From NCBI GenBank assembly GCA_040385245.1, contig JAZKHT010000007.1, positions 186,001 to 250,000 of the forward strand: a DNA stretch of 64,000 bases, written 5' to 3'. The position numbers and the translations under genes were made by a program. The stretch is from JAZKHT01 sp040385245. GTDB taxonomy: Bacteria; Pseudomonadota; Alphaproteobacteria; Rhodobacterales; Rhodobacteraceae. The notes under the pieces are model-generated. The model saw only the letters and a list, made by a program, of their open reading frames with translations, was not told the DNA's origin and did not search any database. Positions 15,827 through 23,665 of the stretch are shown one piece after another. How positions within the stretch are numbered: position 1 is the first letter of the stretch; every line of letters starts with the position of its first letter.

Positions 15827-17272
15827 TCATTCGGCGGCAGAATCCCAGCCCGAAATCGCCTTCACCTCAAGAAATTCTTCGATCCCCCAACGTCCGCCTT
15901 CGCGTGCACGGCCCGAGGATTTGACACCTCCAAACGGCGCACCAGCCGAACGGGATTTTCCGTTCATCTCGACCATGCCCGCCCGCAACTGCCGGGCAAG
16001 GCGGTTGCGACGGGGGCCGTCCTGACTTTGGACATAGTTCGTCAGGCCATAGGGCGTATCATTGGCGATCTGCACCGCCTGTTCTTCCGTCTCGAATGGG
16101 ATGATCGACAGCACGGGGCCAAAGATTTCCTCGCGTTCGATCGTCATGCCGGGTTTCACATCCGCAAAGACCGTGGGGCGGACGTAATAGCCCTTGTTCA
16201 CGCCTTCAGGCAGGCCAAGGCCACCGGCGACCAGCCGCGCGCCCTCTTCGATGCCTTTCTGGATATAGCCCTGGATCTGTTCCCACTGGCGCTTGTTCAC
16301 CACGGGGCCAATGTGTTTGCCGGGTTCATGCGCCGACGCAACCTTGATGCTGTCCGCGACCTGCGCCGCGATCTCCACCGCGCGATCGTATACGGGCCGT
16401 TCCACCAGCATCCGTGACGGCGCGTTGCAGGACTGGCCCGAGTTGTTCATCATATGCCGCACACCGCGTTCGACCGCGCGATCATCAGCGTCGGCAAAGA
16501 TAAGGTTGGCACCCTTGCCCCCCAGTTCCAGCGTCACTCGCTTCAGCGTATCGGCGGCGGCCTTGCTGATGGCCTTTCCGGCGCGGGTCGATCCGGTAAA
16601 GCTGATCATCTCGACGTCCGGGTGGGTGGACAGTTGCGCGCCCACGCCCATGCCGTCCCCGTTCACCAGATTGAACACGCCCGCTGGCAAGCCTGCATCA
16701 TGCACGAATTCGGCAAACAGCATCGACGACAGCGGGGATTCCTCGGATGGTTTCAGCACGCAGGTGCACCCCGCCAAAAGCGCTGGGATCACCTTCAGCG
16801 TGACCTGATTCATCGGCCAGTTCCACGGCGTGATCAGCCCCACCACCCCGATGGGTTCCAGCGCGATCCGGTCGTTCGGGCTGTGGTCGTTCAACGGGCG
16901 CACCCATTCGATGTCATCGAACGCGGTCAGGAAATTCGTCAGATGCCACGGCAGGCAGGGGGCCTGACTGTCGCGGCTCATGTCGATGGGCGCGCCCATT
17001 TCGGTGCTGATGGCGACGGCCATTTCTTCGACCCGCGCCTCGTATTGCGCAAGGATGCCTTCAACATACTTGCGGCGCGTGGCGGGCGGGGTGACGGACC
17101 AAGTGGCAAAGGCCGCCTTCGCCGCTGCCACAGCCGCATCAGTGTCGGCCTGCGATCCAAGCGAGATGACAGCGCAGGTTTCTTCGGTTGACGGGTCGAT
17201 CACAGCGCAGTCGCGGGGCGCGCTGGGGGCGACCCACGCCCCGTTGATGTAGAAGTCACGTTTGGTCAGCAT
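15827..17272 (-). CDS. NAD(P)-dependent aldehyde dehydrogenase
   Basis: 481 residues, standard ALDH length. The catalytic Cys is in NNSGQSCNAPSRM, the general base Glu in VTLELGGKGAN, and the cofactor-contact motif in GLITPWNWPMNQ. EEIFGPVLSIIPF near residue 390 is the ALDH C-terminal signature. The enzyme oxidises an aldehyde to an acid; the substrate is not readable. It lies immediately upstream of the decayed GFA gene and the amine dehydrogenase on the same strand. A short perfect palindrome (GTGACAGTCAC, 17304-17314) lies about 30 bases upstream of the start and could be an operator, without further support. Confidence 0.9.
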   Translation of the reverse strand: MLTKRDFYINGAWVAPSAPRDCAVIDPSTEETCAVISLGSQADTDAAVAAAKAAFATWSVTPPATRRKYVEGILAQYEARVEEMAVAISTEMGAPIDMSRDSQAPCLPWHLTNFLTAFDDIEWVRPLNDHSPNDRIALEPIGVVGLITPWNWPMNQVTLKVIPALLAGCTCVLKPSEESPLSSMLFAEFVHDAGLPAGVFNLVNGDGMGVGAQLSTHPDVEMISFTGSTRAGKAISKAAADTLKRVTLELGGKGANLIFADADDRAVERGVRHMMNNSGQSCNAPSRMLVERPVYDRAVEIAAQVADSIKVASAHEPGKHIGPVVNKRQWEQIQGYIQKGIEEGARLVAGGLGLPEGVNKGYYVRPTVFADVKPGMTIEREEIFGPVLSIIPFETEEQAVQIANDTPYGLTNYVQSQDGPRRNRLARQLRAGMVEMNGKSRSAGAPFGGVKSSGRAREGGRWGIEEFLEVKAISGWDSAAE

Positions 17273-17531
17273 GGCAGCCTCCGACGATTAATTTGATCAT
17301 ATTGTGACAGTCACCCCCTCTCGCTGCAACCCGCGAAACGACAACCCGTGTCGCGGACGACGCCCCCACTGGCGGGAAGGGCAGCTTACCCGCGATGGGC
17401 CAAAGCGAACATTGGTCTGATCCTACGGGCCGCGTCAGTCCGTTTTCCTTGTTTCTGGTCATTGCGACCAAGGGGGATGAATTTCTGTTCCGATTGGCTT
17501 AAATCAGTCTCGACCAAGGACAGGAGCCACC

Positions 17532-18188
17532 ATGTCAATCCGCATCAATGACGTTGCCCCCGATTTCACCGCAGAATCCACCGCTGGAACAATCAACTTC
17601 CACGACTGGCTGGGTGACAGCTATGCCATCATTTTTTCCCATCCCCGGGATTTCACCCCTGTCTGCACCACCGAATTCGGTGCCGTGGCGCAACTGGCCC
17701 CCGAATGGGCCAAACGGAACACCAAAGTAATCGGCGTGTCGGTGGACAGCGTCGCAGATCACCAGAAATGGAAGCGCGACATCGAGGCGTTTTCAGGCTC
17801 GCCCGCCGATTTCCCGATCATCGACGACACGTCGCTGACGGTGTCCAAGGCCTATGACATGCTGCCTGCCGACTATTACCTGCCCACCGAAGGCCGCACA
17901 CCGGCGAATTCGGCAACCGTTCGCACCGTCTATATCATCGGGCCGGACAAGAAAATTCGCCTGACGATGAGCTATCCGATGTCGGTCGGTCGGAACTTTG
18001 CCGAAATCCTGCGCGCCTTGGATGCCGTTCAGGCGACCGACGGTGTCCCCTTTGCCACCCCGGCGAACTGGACCCCCGGACAGGACGTCATCGTGGCACT
18101 TTCGGTTTCCACCGAAGATGCTGCCGCCAAATTCGGCGCGCTGGACATAAAGCTGCCCTATCTGCGCTTTGCAAAACGGCCCATCTGA
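17532..18188 (+). CDS. 1-Cys peroxiredoxin (Prx6 type)
   Basis: 218 residues, the usual length for Prx6-type enzymes. The peroxidatic Cys is in HPRDFTPVCTTEFG; no second resolving Cys in the usual position is seen, and the C-terminal extension (LDIKLPYLRFAKRP) is of the 1-Cys class. It reduces hydrogen peroxide and organic peroxides in the cytoplasm. ATG 17532 follows AGGAG seven bases upstream. A GC-rich hairpin with a T-run lies 20 bases after the stop, so it is probably monocistronic. The 259-base gap upstream holds its promoter, but I could not pick out a convincing one. Confidence 0.92.
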   Translation: MSIRINDVAPDFTAESTAGTINFHDWLGDSYAIIFSHPRDFTPVCTTEFGAVAQLAPEWAKRNTKVIGVSVDSVADHQKWKRDIEAFSGSPADFPIIDDTSLTVSKAYDMLPADYYLPTEGRTPANSATVRTVYIIGPDKKIRLTMSYPMSVGRNFAEILRALDAVQATDGVPFATPANWTPGQDVIVALSVSTEDAAAKFGALDIKLPYLRFAKRPI

Positions 18189-18208
18189 TACAACGCACCA
18201 GGCGGAAC

Positions 18209-18236
18209 GGCCCCGGCAAGTATCGGGGCCTTTTTC
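18209..18236 (+). terminator. Intrinsic terminator after the peroxiredoxin gene
   Basis: GGCCCCG (18209-18215) pairs with CGGGGCC (18224-18230) around an eight-base loop, followed by TTTTT at 18231-18235. It lies 21 bases after the peroxiredoxin stop and is correctly oriented. Confidence 0.85.
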
Positions 18237-18321
18237 TTGCGTGCCCCTTGTCTGCGGCGATGGTCAGGGGAACCCCGCCCGTCGGCAGGGGTTAAGCGGG
18301 GCAACAGCCAAGGATTCCGCC

Positions 18322-18804
18322 ATGCCGAATGAAGTTGAAATCGAACGGAAGTTCTGGAAGGCCCTGCGCTCTGACATGACCGTCATGCTGGGGCTGGACG
18401 GCAAAGAGGCTCCGCGGCCCATGACCGCGCAGATCGACGGGGATGAAGATCGGGGGCCGCTGTGGTTCTTTACCTCGACCGACTCGTCGCTGGTCATGGG
18501 GTTGAACGGAACATCGCCCGCGACTTTCAGCTACATGTCCAAAGGCCACGATGTCTTTGCCACCGCCCATGGCGCATTGACTCTGGACAACGATCCAGCC
18601 GTGATTGAACGGCTGTGGAACCCATTTGTCGCCGCTTGGTATGACGGCAAGGACGACCCGAAACTTGCCCTTCTGCGCATGGACGCAAGCCACGCGGAAA
18701 TCTGGCTGGACGGGTCCAGCATCCTGGCAGGGATCAAGATGATCTTCGGTCAGGACCCAAAGCGGGACTACAAGGACATGGTCGCGAAGGTGCCATTGAC
18801 CTGA
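18322..18804 (+). CDS. Pyridoxamine 5'-phosphate oxidase-fold general stress protein
   Basis: 160 residues. EIERKFWKALRSDMTVMLGL, PLWFFTSTDSSLV, ATFSYMSKGHDVFATAHG and DDPKLALLRMDASHAEIWLDGSS match the PPOX/general-stress-protein-26 group of flavin-binding split barrels. Members bind FMN, FAD or F420-like cofactors; physiological reactions are mostly unknown. ATG 18322 is preceded by AAGGA 11 bases away. It ends at a perfect hairpin shared with the convergent pnp gene and stands between peroxiredoxin and pnp, consistent with a stress role but not proof. Confidence 0.82.
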   Translation: MPNEVEIERKFWKALRSDMTVMLGLDGKEAPRPMTAQIDGDEDRGPLWFFTSTDSSLVMGLNGTSPATFSYMSKGHDVFATAHGALTLDNDPAVIERLWNPFVAAWYDGKDDPKLALLRMDASHAEIWLDGSSILAGIKMIFGQDPKRDYKDMVAKVPLT

Positions 18805-18809
18805 AAAGA

Positions 18810-18837
18810 AAACGGCCGCGCAACAGCGCGGCCGTTT
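18810..18837. terminator. Bidirectional terminator between the PPOX and pnp genes
   Basis: A perfect 12-base stem, AAACGGCCGCGC (18810-18821) with GCGCGGCCGTTT (18826-18837), encloses a four-base AACA loop. A/T-rich flanks on both sides let it work for both converging genes. Confidence 0.85.
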
Positions 18838-18856
18838 CCCTGTGCTGATCCGAAAC

Positions 18857-20992
18857 TTACGCTTCGGCTTCGGCCTTTTCGGTGATCTCGGCACCGGTTT
18901 CCTGATCGACCATCTTCATGCCAAGGCGCACCTTGCCACGGTCGTCAAAGCCCAGAAGTTTGACTTTCACTTCCTGACCTTCCTTCAGATACTCGTTCGG
19001 GTGGTTCAGGCGCTTGTTCGCGATCTGCGACACATGCACCAGTCCATCACGCTTGCCGAAGAAGTTCACAAAGGCGCCGAAGTCGACCAGCTTGACCACA
19101 CGGCCCGTGTAGATATGGCCTTCTTCCGGCTCTGCCACGATCGACCAGATCATGTCGTAGGCTTTCTTGATCGACTCGGCGTTGCTCGATGCGATCTTGA
19201 TGATGCCATCGTCGTTAATATCGACCTTTGCGCCCGACAGTTCGACGATTTCGCGAATGACCTTGCCGCCCGACCCGATGACTTCACGAATCTTGTCGGT
19301 CGGGATTTGCAGCGTTTCGATCTTGGGTGCGTATTCGCTGAACCCTTGGGGGGCCGACAGCGCCTTGTTCATCTCGCCCAGGATGTGCAAACGGCCGTCT
19401 TTGGCCTGTGCCAGCGCCTGTTCCATGATTTCCGGCGTGATACCGGCAATCTTGATGTCCATCTGCAGGCTGGTGATCCCGTTTTCGGTGCCAGCCACCT
19501 TGAAGTCCATGTCGCCAAGGTGATCTTCATCACCCAGGATGTCGGTCAACACGGCAAAGCGGCCGTCTTCTTCCAGGATCAGACCCATCGCAACGCCTGC
19601 GACCGGTGCCTTCAGCGGAACACCCGCATCCATCATCGACAAGGAACCACCGCAAACCGACGCCATCGAGGACGAGCCGTTGGATTCGGTGATCTCGGAC
19701 ACGACTCGGATGGTGTAGGGGAAGTCGGTCGACGCAGGCAGAACCGCCTGCAATGCCCGCCAGGCCAACTTGCCATGGCCGATCTCGCGACGACCGGGCG
19801 ACCCCACGCGACCCACTTCGCCGACCGAATAGGGCGGGAAGTTGTAGTGCAGCAGGAAGTTGGAGCGGCTGTTGCCGTGCAGCGCGTCGATGATCTGCTC
19901 ATCCTCGCCCGTGCCCAGCGTGGTCACGACCAGCGCCTGCGTTTCACCGCGGGTGAACAGGGCCGAACCGTGGGTGCGCGGCAGGATGCCGGTTTCGCCG
20001 ATGATCGGGCGGACCGTCTTGTTGTCACGCCCGTCGATGCGCGCGCCACCGTTGATGATGTCGCCCCGCAGGATCGACGATTCCAGTTTCTTGATCGCCG
20101 AGCCAAGGTTGATGTCGGCCAGATCATCTTCGCCCAGGGCGGTCTTGATGGCCGAGACGGCATCCGAAATGGCGTTCTGGCGCTGCTGCTTGTCACGCAG
20201 GGCAAAGGCGGCGCGCATCTGCGCCTCGCCTGCCGCTTTCACACGACTATAAAGCGCCGAGTAGTCGGGGGCGTGGAAATCGAACGGCTCTTTCGCGGCG
20301 TCTTCGGCCAGATCGATGATCAGGTCGATCACCGGTTGCATCGCGGCATGGCCAAACTTGACCGCGCCCAGCATCTCTGCCTCGGACAGCTCATACGCTT
20401 CGGATTCGACCATCATCACGGCGTCTTTCGTGCCGGCGATGACCAGATCCAGACGCTGTTCGGGGTTGTTGCGCAAACCCTGCAGGTCATCGACCGACGG
20501 GTTCAGCACATAGTCGCCGTTTGCAAAACCGACACGCGCGGCACCGATGGGGCCCATGAACGGCACACCGGAAATCGTCAGCGCGGCCGAGACGGCGATC
20601 ATGGCGACGATATCGGGTTCGTTGTGCAGGTCATGCGACAGAACCGTCGCCATCACCAGCACTTCGTTCTTGAAGCCTTCGACGAACAGCGGGCGGCACG
20701 GACGGTCAATCAGGCGCGACGTAAGCGTTTCCTTTTCCGAAGGGCGCGCCTCGCGCTTGAAAAAGCCGCCCGGGATCTTGCCGGCGGCATAGTATTTTTC
20801 CTGGTAATGCACGGTCAGCGGGAAAAAGTCCTGCCCCGGTTTGGCCTGACGGGCATAAGTCACGTTGGCCATCACACTGGTCTCGCCCAGAGTGGCGATG
20901 ACGGTGCCGTCGGCCTGACGGGCAACCTTGCCGGTTTCCAGCGTCAGCGTTTCACCGCCCCACTGGATCGATTTTTTCGTCACGTTGAACAT
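18857..20992 (-). CDS. pnp: Polyribonucleotide nucleotidyltransferase (PNPase)
   Basis: 711 residues, identical in size to the E. coli enzyme. Two RNase PH domains are visible (VNVTYARQ-type start region; FLLHYNFPPYSVGEVGRVGSPGRREIGHG), with the active-site segment ESNGSSSMASVCGGSLSMMDAG in the second. A KH domain (IREVIGSGGKVIREIVELSGAKVDI) and an S1 domain (GRVVKLVDFGAFVNFFGKRDGLVHVSQIA) end the protein. It degrades RNA 3'-5' phosphorolytically and is part of the degradosome. A stem-loop lies 17-47 bases upstream of the start in the leader, the usual position for PNPase autoregulation. Confidence 0.98.
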   Translation of the reverse strand: MFNVTKKSIQWGGETLTLETGKVARQADGTVIATLGETSVMANVTYARQAKPGQDFFPLTVHYQEKYYAAGKIPGGFFKREARPSEKETLTSRLIDRPCRPLFVEGFKNEVLVMATVLSHDLHNEPDIVAMIAVSAALTISGVPFMGPIGAARVGFANGDYVLNPSVDDLQGLRNNPEQRLDLVIAGTKDAVMMVESEAYELSEAEMLGAVKFGHAAMQPVIDLIIDLAEDAAKEPFDFHAPDYSALYSRVKAAGEAQMRAAFALRDKQQRQNAISDAVSAIKTALGEDDLADINLGSAIKKLESSILRGDIINGGARIDGRDNKTVRPIIGETGILPRTHGSALFTRGETQALVVTTLGTGEDEQIIDALHGNSRSNFLLHYNFPPYSVGEVGRVGSPGRREIGHGKLAWRALQAVLPASTDFPYTIRVVSEITESNGSSSMASVCGGSLSMMDAGVPLKAPVAGVAMGLILEEDGRFAVLTDILGDEDHLGDMDFKVAGTENGITSLQMDIKIAGITPEIMEQALAQAKDGRLHILGEMNKALSAPQGFSEYAPKIETLQIPTDKIREVIGSGGKVIREIVELSGAKVDINDDGIIKIASSNAESIKKAYDMIWSIVAEPEEGHIYTGRVVKLVDFGAFVNFFGKRDGLVHVSQIANKRLNHPNEYLKEGQEVKVKLLGFDDRGKVRLGMKMVDQETGAEITEKAEAEA

Positions 20993-21335
20993 CTATCGTT
21001 CCCTATATGGAAGCACCCACGGCCCCTGCCGTGTCTTCCGCTTGCATGGCGGCCCCATTGCCGCCGCCCCCTATCCTTTGCATGCGGCCGGGGGCAGGCC
21101 TCACGTCGCAGATTGCGCGCGCATACAGGAAAACGAGGGGTTTGGGAAGCGTGGTGTGGGGGTGGGGGGATGCCCAACAATCGCAGGACATCTGTCATGG
21201 GCTGGAATTGGGTGGTCGGATTTCATTGATTGCAGGTATCCCGTGAACGACCCAATGAGCCTGTCTATCAGCTAACGAACCGACGTTATTTGACTTCATA
21301 CTATTGCAAACGTACTCGGTGCCCCCCCAAACGTA
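20993..21335 (-). other. Long non-coding leader/intergenic region between rpsO and pnp
   Basis: About 340 bases without a credible gene. On the minus strand it runs from the rpsO terminator to the pnp start and contains the pnp leader hairpin at 21009-21039. The middle part has no convincing ORF, tRNA or repeat. Since the rpsO terminator precedes it, a pnp promoter should lie inside, but no clear -35/-10 pair could be chosen. A small RNA is possible but unsupported. Confidence 0.6.
21009..21039 (-). promoter_or_regulatory. Stem-loop in the pnp leader
   Basis: Outer arms GGAAG (21009-21013) and CTTCC (21035-21039) and inner arms CACGGC (21018-21023) and GCCGTG (21028-21033) form a two-part hairpin with a four-base loop, ending 17 bases before the pnp ATG. 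In enteric bacteria RNase III cleaves a leader hairpin in this place and PNPase then degrades its own mRNA. Function here is inferred from position and shape only. Confidence 0.55.
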
Positions 21336-21365
21336 AAACGCCCGCTCCTTTCGGGGCGGGCGTTT
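21336..21365 (-). terminator. Intrinsic terminator after rpsO
   Basis: AAACGCCCGCTCC (21336-21348) pairs with GGGGCGGGCGTTT (21353-21365), a 13-base stem with one wobble and a four-base loop. On the minus strand it starts 22 bases after the rpsO stop and ends in TTTTA. It separates rpsO from pnp. Confidence 0.85.
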
Positions 21366-21387
21366 CGAATCCGGTCTGACTGCGCGG

Positions 21388-21657
21388 TTAGCGGCGCAGG
21401 CCCAGGCGGGCGATCAGGGATTGGTAGCGCGCCTCTTCCTTGCCCTTGAGGTAGTCGAGCAGTTTGCGGCGTTGTGCCACCATCATCAGCAGGCCGCGAC
21501 GCGAATGGTTGTCTTTCTTGTGCGACTTGAAATGCTCGGTCAGGGTCGCGATGCGCGATGACAGGATGGCCACCTGCACCTCGGGCGAGCCTGTGTCATG
21601 CTCGGCTGTCGCGTATTCCTTGATCAGGCGGGCTTTTTCTTCGACGGTGATCGACAT
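21388..21657 (-). CDS. rpsO: 30S ribosomal protein S15
   Basis: 89 residues, the exact bacterial S15 length. MSITVEEKARLIKEYA, DTGSPEVQVAILSSRI and HKKDNHSRRGLLMMVAQRRK are the classic S15 blocks. It binds 16S rRNA helices 20-22 early in 30S assembly. The start ATG at 21657 is fixed by alignment to the family; a longer frame upstream is spurious. It has its own terminator, and pnp follows 395 bases downstream. Confidence 0.98.
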   Translation of the reverse strand: MSITVEEKARLIKEYATAEHDTGSPEVQVAILSSRIATLTEHFKSHKKDNHSRRGLLMMVAQRRKLLDYLKGKEEARYQSLIARLGLRR

Positions 21658-21935
21658 CGGGATCTCCTGTAACGAAAGGTGAAGGCGCGGGCCGGGATGT
21701 CGTCCAGCAAGGCCGGGAATCGCCACCGGATCGCCGGTGGATGCGGGCGTATAGGGGGAACCGGCGGAAAAGGGAAGGGCCAAGTGGTGCAGGCCCGAGG
21801 GGACGGATTAACCGAACCCGCAGATTCTCGGCGGCCCGCGTGGATTTGCGCCACGCTTTCTGGCATGATCGCCTTCGGGTTGTGGGTTGGGTCGTGGTCG
21901 GTGGGACGGCGATCCGGGGTGTAAGGGGTGGCGGC

Positions 21936-22970
21936 ATGTTTGGCCTGCTGGGACTGATGGGTATTCTTGCGGCGGGATTGCTGGGCGACGCGGTCCTGAC
22001 GCAGGTCGATGACGACGACGATGCGCCACCTGAAGATGACAGCACCTCGGACGATGCCGATGATCTGGTCAACTCGGTGCTGCTGGACACCACAGGCGCG
22101 GACACAGCGGCGGTGCGCACCGGTGCCGGTGACGGGATGCCTCAGTCGGACGATATTCCCGACGCGCCGGACGATCCGCTGCGGCTGACGGGCGGGGCCG
22201 GGGCTGATATCCTGAACGGGGCGGGGGCGAACGACACGCTGGCGGGCCACAACGGCGACGATATGATCGGCGGGGCTGGTGGGGCGGACCGGATCGACGG
22301 CGGCGCGGGCGACGACGCGATGGACGGCGGCACCGGCAACGACATGATGCGCGGCGGGGTGGGGCACGACAGCCTGACCGCAGGGGATGGCAACGACCGG
22401 CTGTTCGGCGCGGGTGGGCACGACCATCTGGCCGGGCAAGGCGGGAATGACCTGCTGAACGGCGCAGGCGGCAATGACACGCTGCTGGGCGGCGATGGCG
22501 ACGATACGGAACGTGGTGGCTTTGGCGACGACTGGCTGCTGGGTGGGGCAGGGAATGATGACCTGATGGGGATCAAGGGTCAGGATACGTTGGACGGCGG
22601 CGCCGGGAATGACACGCTGTGGGGCCAGATGCCGGACCATGACGACGGTATGGTCGATTTCCTGAATGCCGGCGCAGGCGACGATGCGCTGCATCTTGGC
22701 GCGGGTGACTACGGCACGGGTGGCGCAGGGGCGGACAGCTTTCTCATCGGCCAAGCGGGCGGCCACCCCACCATGATCATGGATTACAGCGCCAGCGAAG
22801 ACAGCCTGATCGTGGAATTCGACCCCACCGCGCACCCCAACCCGGTGGTATCGGTCAACCCCATCGTCGGCACGGATGACGGGATGATCCAGCTTGACGG
22901 GATTGATCTTGCGCGCGTGCAAGGCGGGGCCACGCTGGACCCGGCGATGATCATGCTGCGCCCGGCCTAG
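21936..22970 (+). CDS. RTX-type calcium-binding repeat protein, likely secreted
   Basis: 344 residues from ATG 21936. A short hydrophobic N-terminus (MFGLLGLMGILAAGLLG) and a very acidic linker (DDDDDAPPEDD) precede about ten RTX nonapeptides (GGxGxDxLx; for example GGAGADILNG, GGNDTLLGGDGDD, GGAGNDTLWG) between residues 88 and 235. The tail forms a beta-rich domain. RTX proteins bind calcium on the roll and normally leave by type I secretion through a C-terminal signal. No type I exporter genes are adjacent, and nothing indicates a toxin or enzyme domain. It is on the opposite strand to the rbfA/truB/rpsO/pnp block and converges with DUF1643 (stops two bases apart). Confidence 0.82.
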   Translation: MFGLLGLMGILAAGLLGDAVLTQVDDDDDAPPEDDSTSDDADDLVNSVLLDTTGADTAAVRTGAGDGMPQSDDIPDAPDDPLRLTGGAGADILNGAGANDTLAGHNGDDMIGGAGGADRIDGGAGDDAMDGGTGNDMMRGGVGHDSLTAGDGNDRLFGAGGHDHLAGQGGNDLLNGAGGNDTLLGGDGDDTERGGFGDDWLLGGAGNDDLMGIKGQDTLDGGAGNDTLWGQMPDHDDGMVDFLNAGAGDDALHLGAGDYGTGGAGADSFLIGQAGGHPTMIMDYSASEDSLIVEFDPTAHPNPVVSVNPIVGTDDGMIQLDGIDLARVQGGATLDPAMIMLRPA

Positions 22971-22971
22971 G

Positions 22972-23502
22972 TCAGGCCCAAGGCTCGGGCTGGCGGTCAT
23001 AGCTGATGTACAGCGGGTGCTTGGGCTGACCGCCCATTGTCAGACCAAGGTGGAACAGCGGCGCGTTTGTCTGCCGCAAAAGGGATGCCACCTGCGCCCC
23101 CCGGTTCAGATACGCGCCGTGGCTGCCCCAGGCGCAGATCACGCGATCCGCCCAAGTGCGCGCACTGTCAACAATAGCCGCATCGTTCTGCGGACCGATG
23201 GGGTCGGCCTGCGCGCGCATCACCAGTGGATCGGTGGCGCGATAGGCAAAGATGTTGCACACCCGGAACGCACCAAAACCCAGCGCCCGCGCCCGACGTT
23301 CGCACCGCTCGACCGTGGGGTCGTTCTGCACCTCGGTCGCTGTCGACGGGTTCAACATGACAAATAGCGCCTTTCTCCCCTCCGGGTCCCAGACACGGGT
23401 CAACAGATAACGATACCGCTCGCACGGGGAATAGACCGCCACGCTGTCTGCGTCGCCCTTGATGTGGTGGCGCGTAATCATCAACCCTGCTTTCGGCCCC
23501 AT
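22972..23502 (-). CDS. DUF1643 family protein
   Basis: About 176 residues. CERYRYLLTRVWDPEGRKALFVMLNPSTATEVQNDPTVERCERRA and VCNIFAYRATDP are typical of DUF1643, a family of unknown function often found in mobile or accessory contexts. The start at 23502 (or 23481, MITRHHIKG) is preferred; an open frame further upstream runs through a 24-base inverted repeat and gives a lysine/arginine-rich nonsense N-terminus. It lies downstream of truB and converges with the RTX gene. Confidence 0.8.
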   Translation of the reverse strand: MGPKAGLMITRHHIKGDADSVAVYSPCERYRYLLTRVWDPEGRKALFVMLNPSTATEVQNDPTVERCERRARALGFGAFRVCNIFAYRATDPLVMRAQADPIGPQNDAAIVDSARTWADRVICAWGSHGAYLNRGAQVASLLRQTNAPLFHLGLTMGGQPKHPLYISYDRQPEPWA

Positions 23503-23509
23503 CGTTGCC

Positions 23510-23567
23510 TGAGTATTTGTGCGAAGAAAAAGCCGCGCTGTCCGCTTTTTCTTCGCACAAATACTCA
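23510..23567. repeat. 24-bp perfect inverted repeat (dispersed-repeat tail in both arms)
   Basis: Arm 1 at 23510-23533 and arm 2 at 23544-23567 are exact reverse complements over 24 bases with a ten-base spacer. The arms begin TGAGTATTTGTGCGAAGA, which matches the tail motif of the dispersed repeats at 28664, 45770 and 60814. There is no T-run after either arm, so it is not a normal terminator. It lies between truB and DUF1643. Confidence 0.9.
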
Positions 23568-23665
23568 AATTCCAACGACAGCATCAATTGCAACACCTGT
23601 TGTCATTCCCCGGCAGCGCCACCGTCGGGTGCTCGATGCCCCGACGGCGGCCCTCGGCCAAAAGA

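Noticed and set aside
17418..17446. TGATCC upstream of peroxiredoxin as an RpoE promoter
   Set aside because: No TA is found 18 bases downstream (the bases there are GT), unlike the two rpoE-region promoters.
18842..21229. Open frame of 795 codons opposite pnp
   Set aside because: Same reason; it also runs through the terminator at 18810-18837 border region and the pnp leader, and is rich in His/Arg/Gln as antisense frames usually are.
23503..23568. N-terminal extension of DUF1643 over the inverted repeat
   Set aside because: The residues are a translation of the repeat arms (Lys/Arg-rich) and have no family match.
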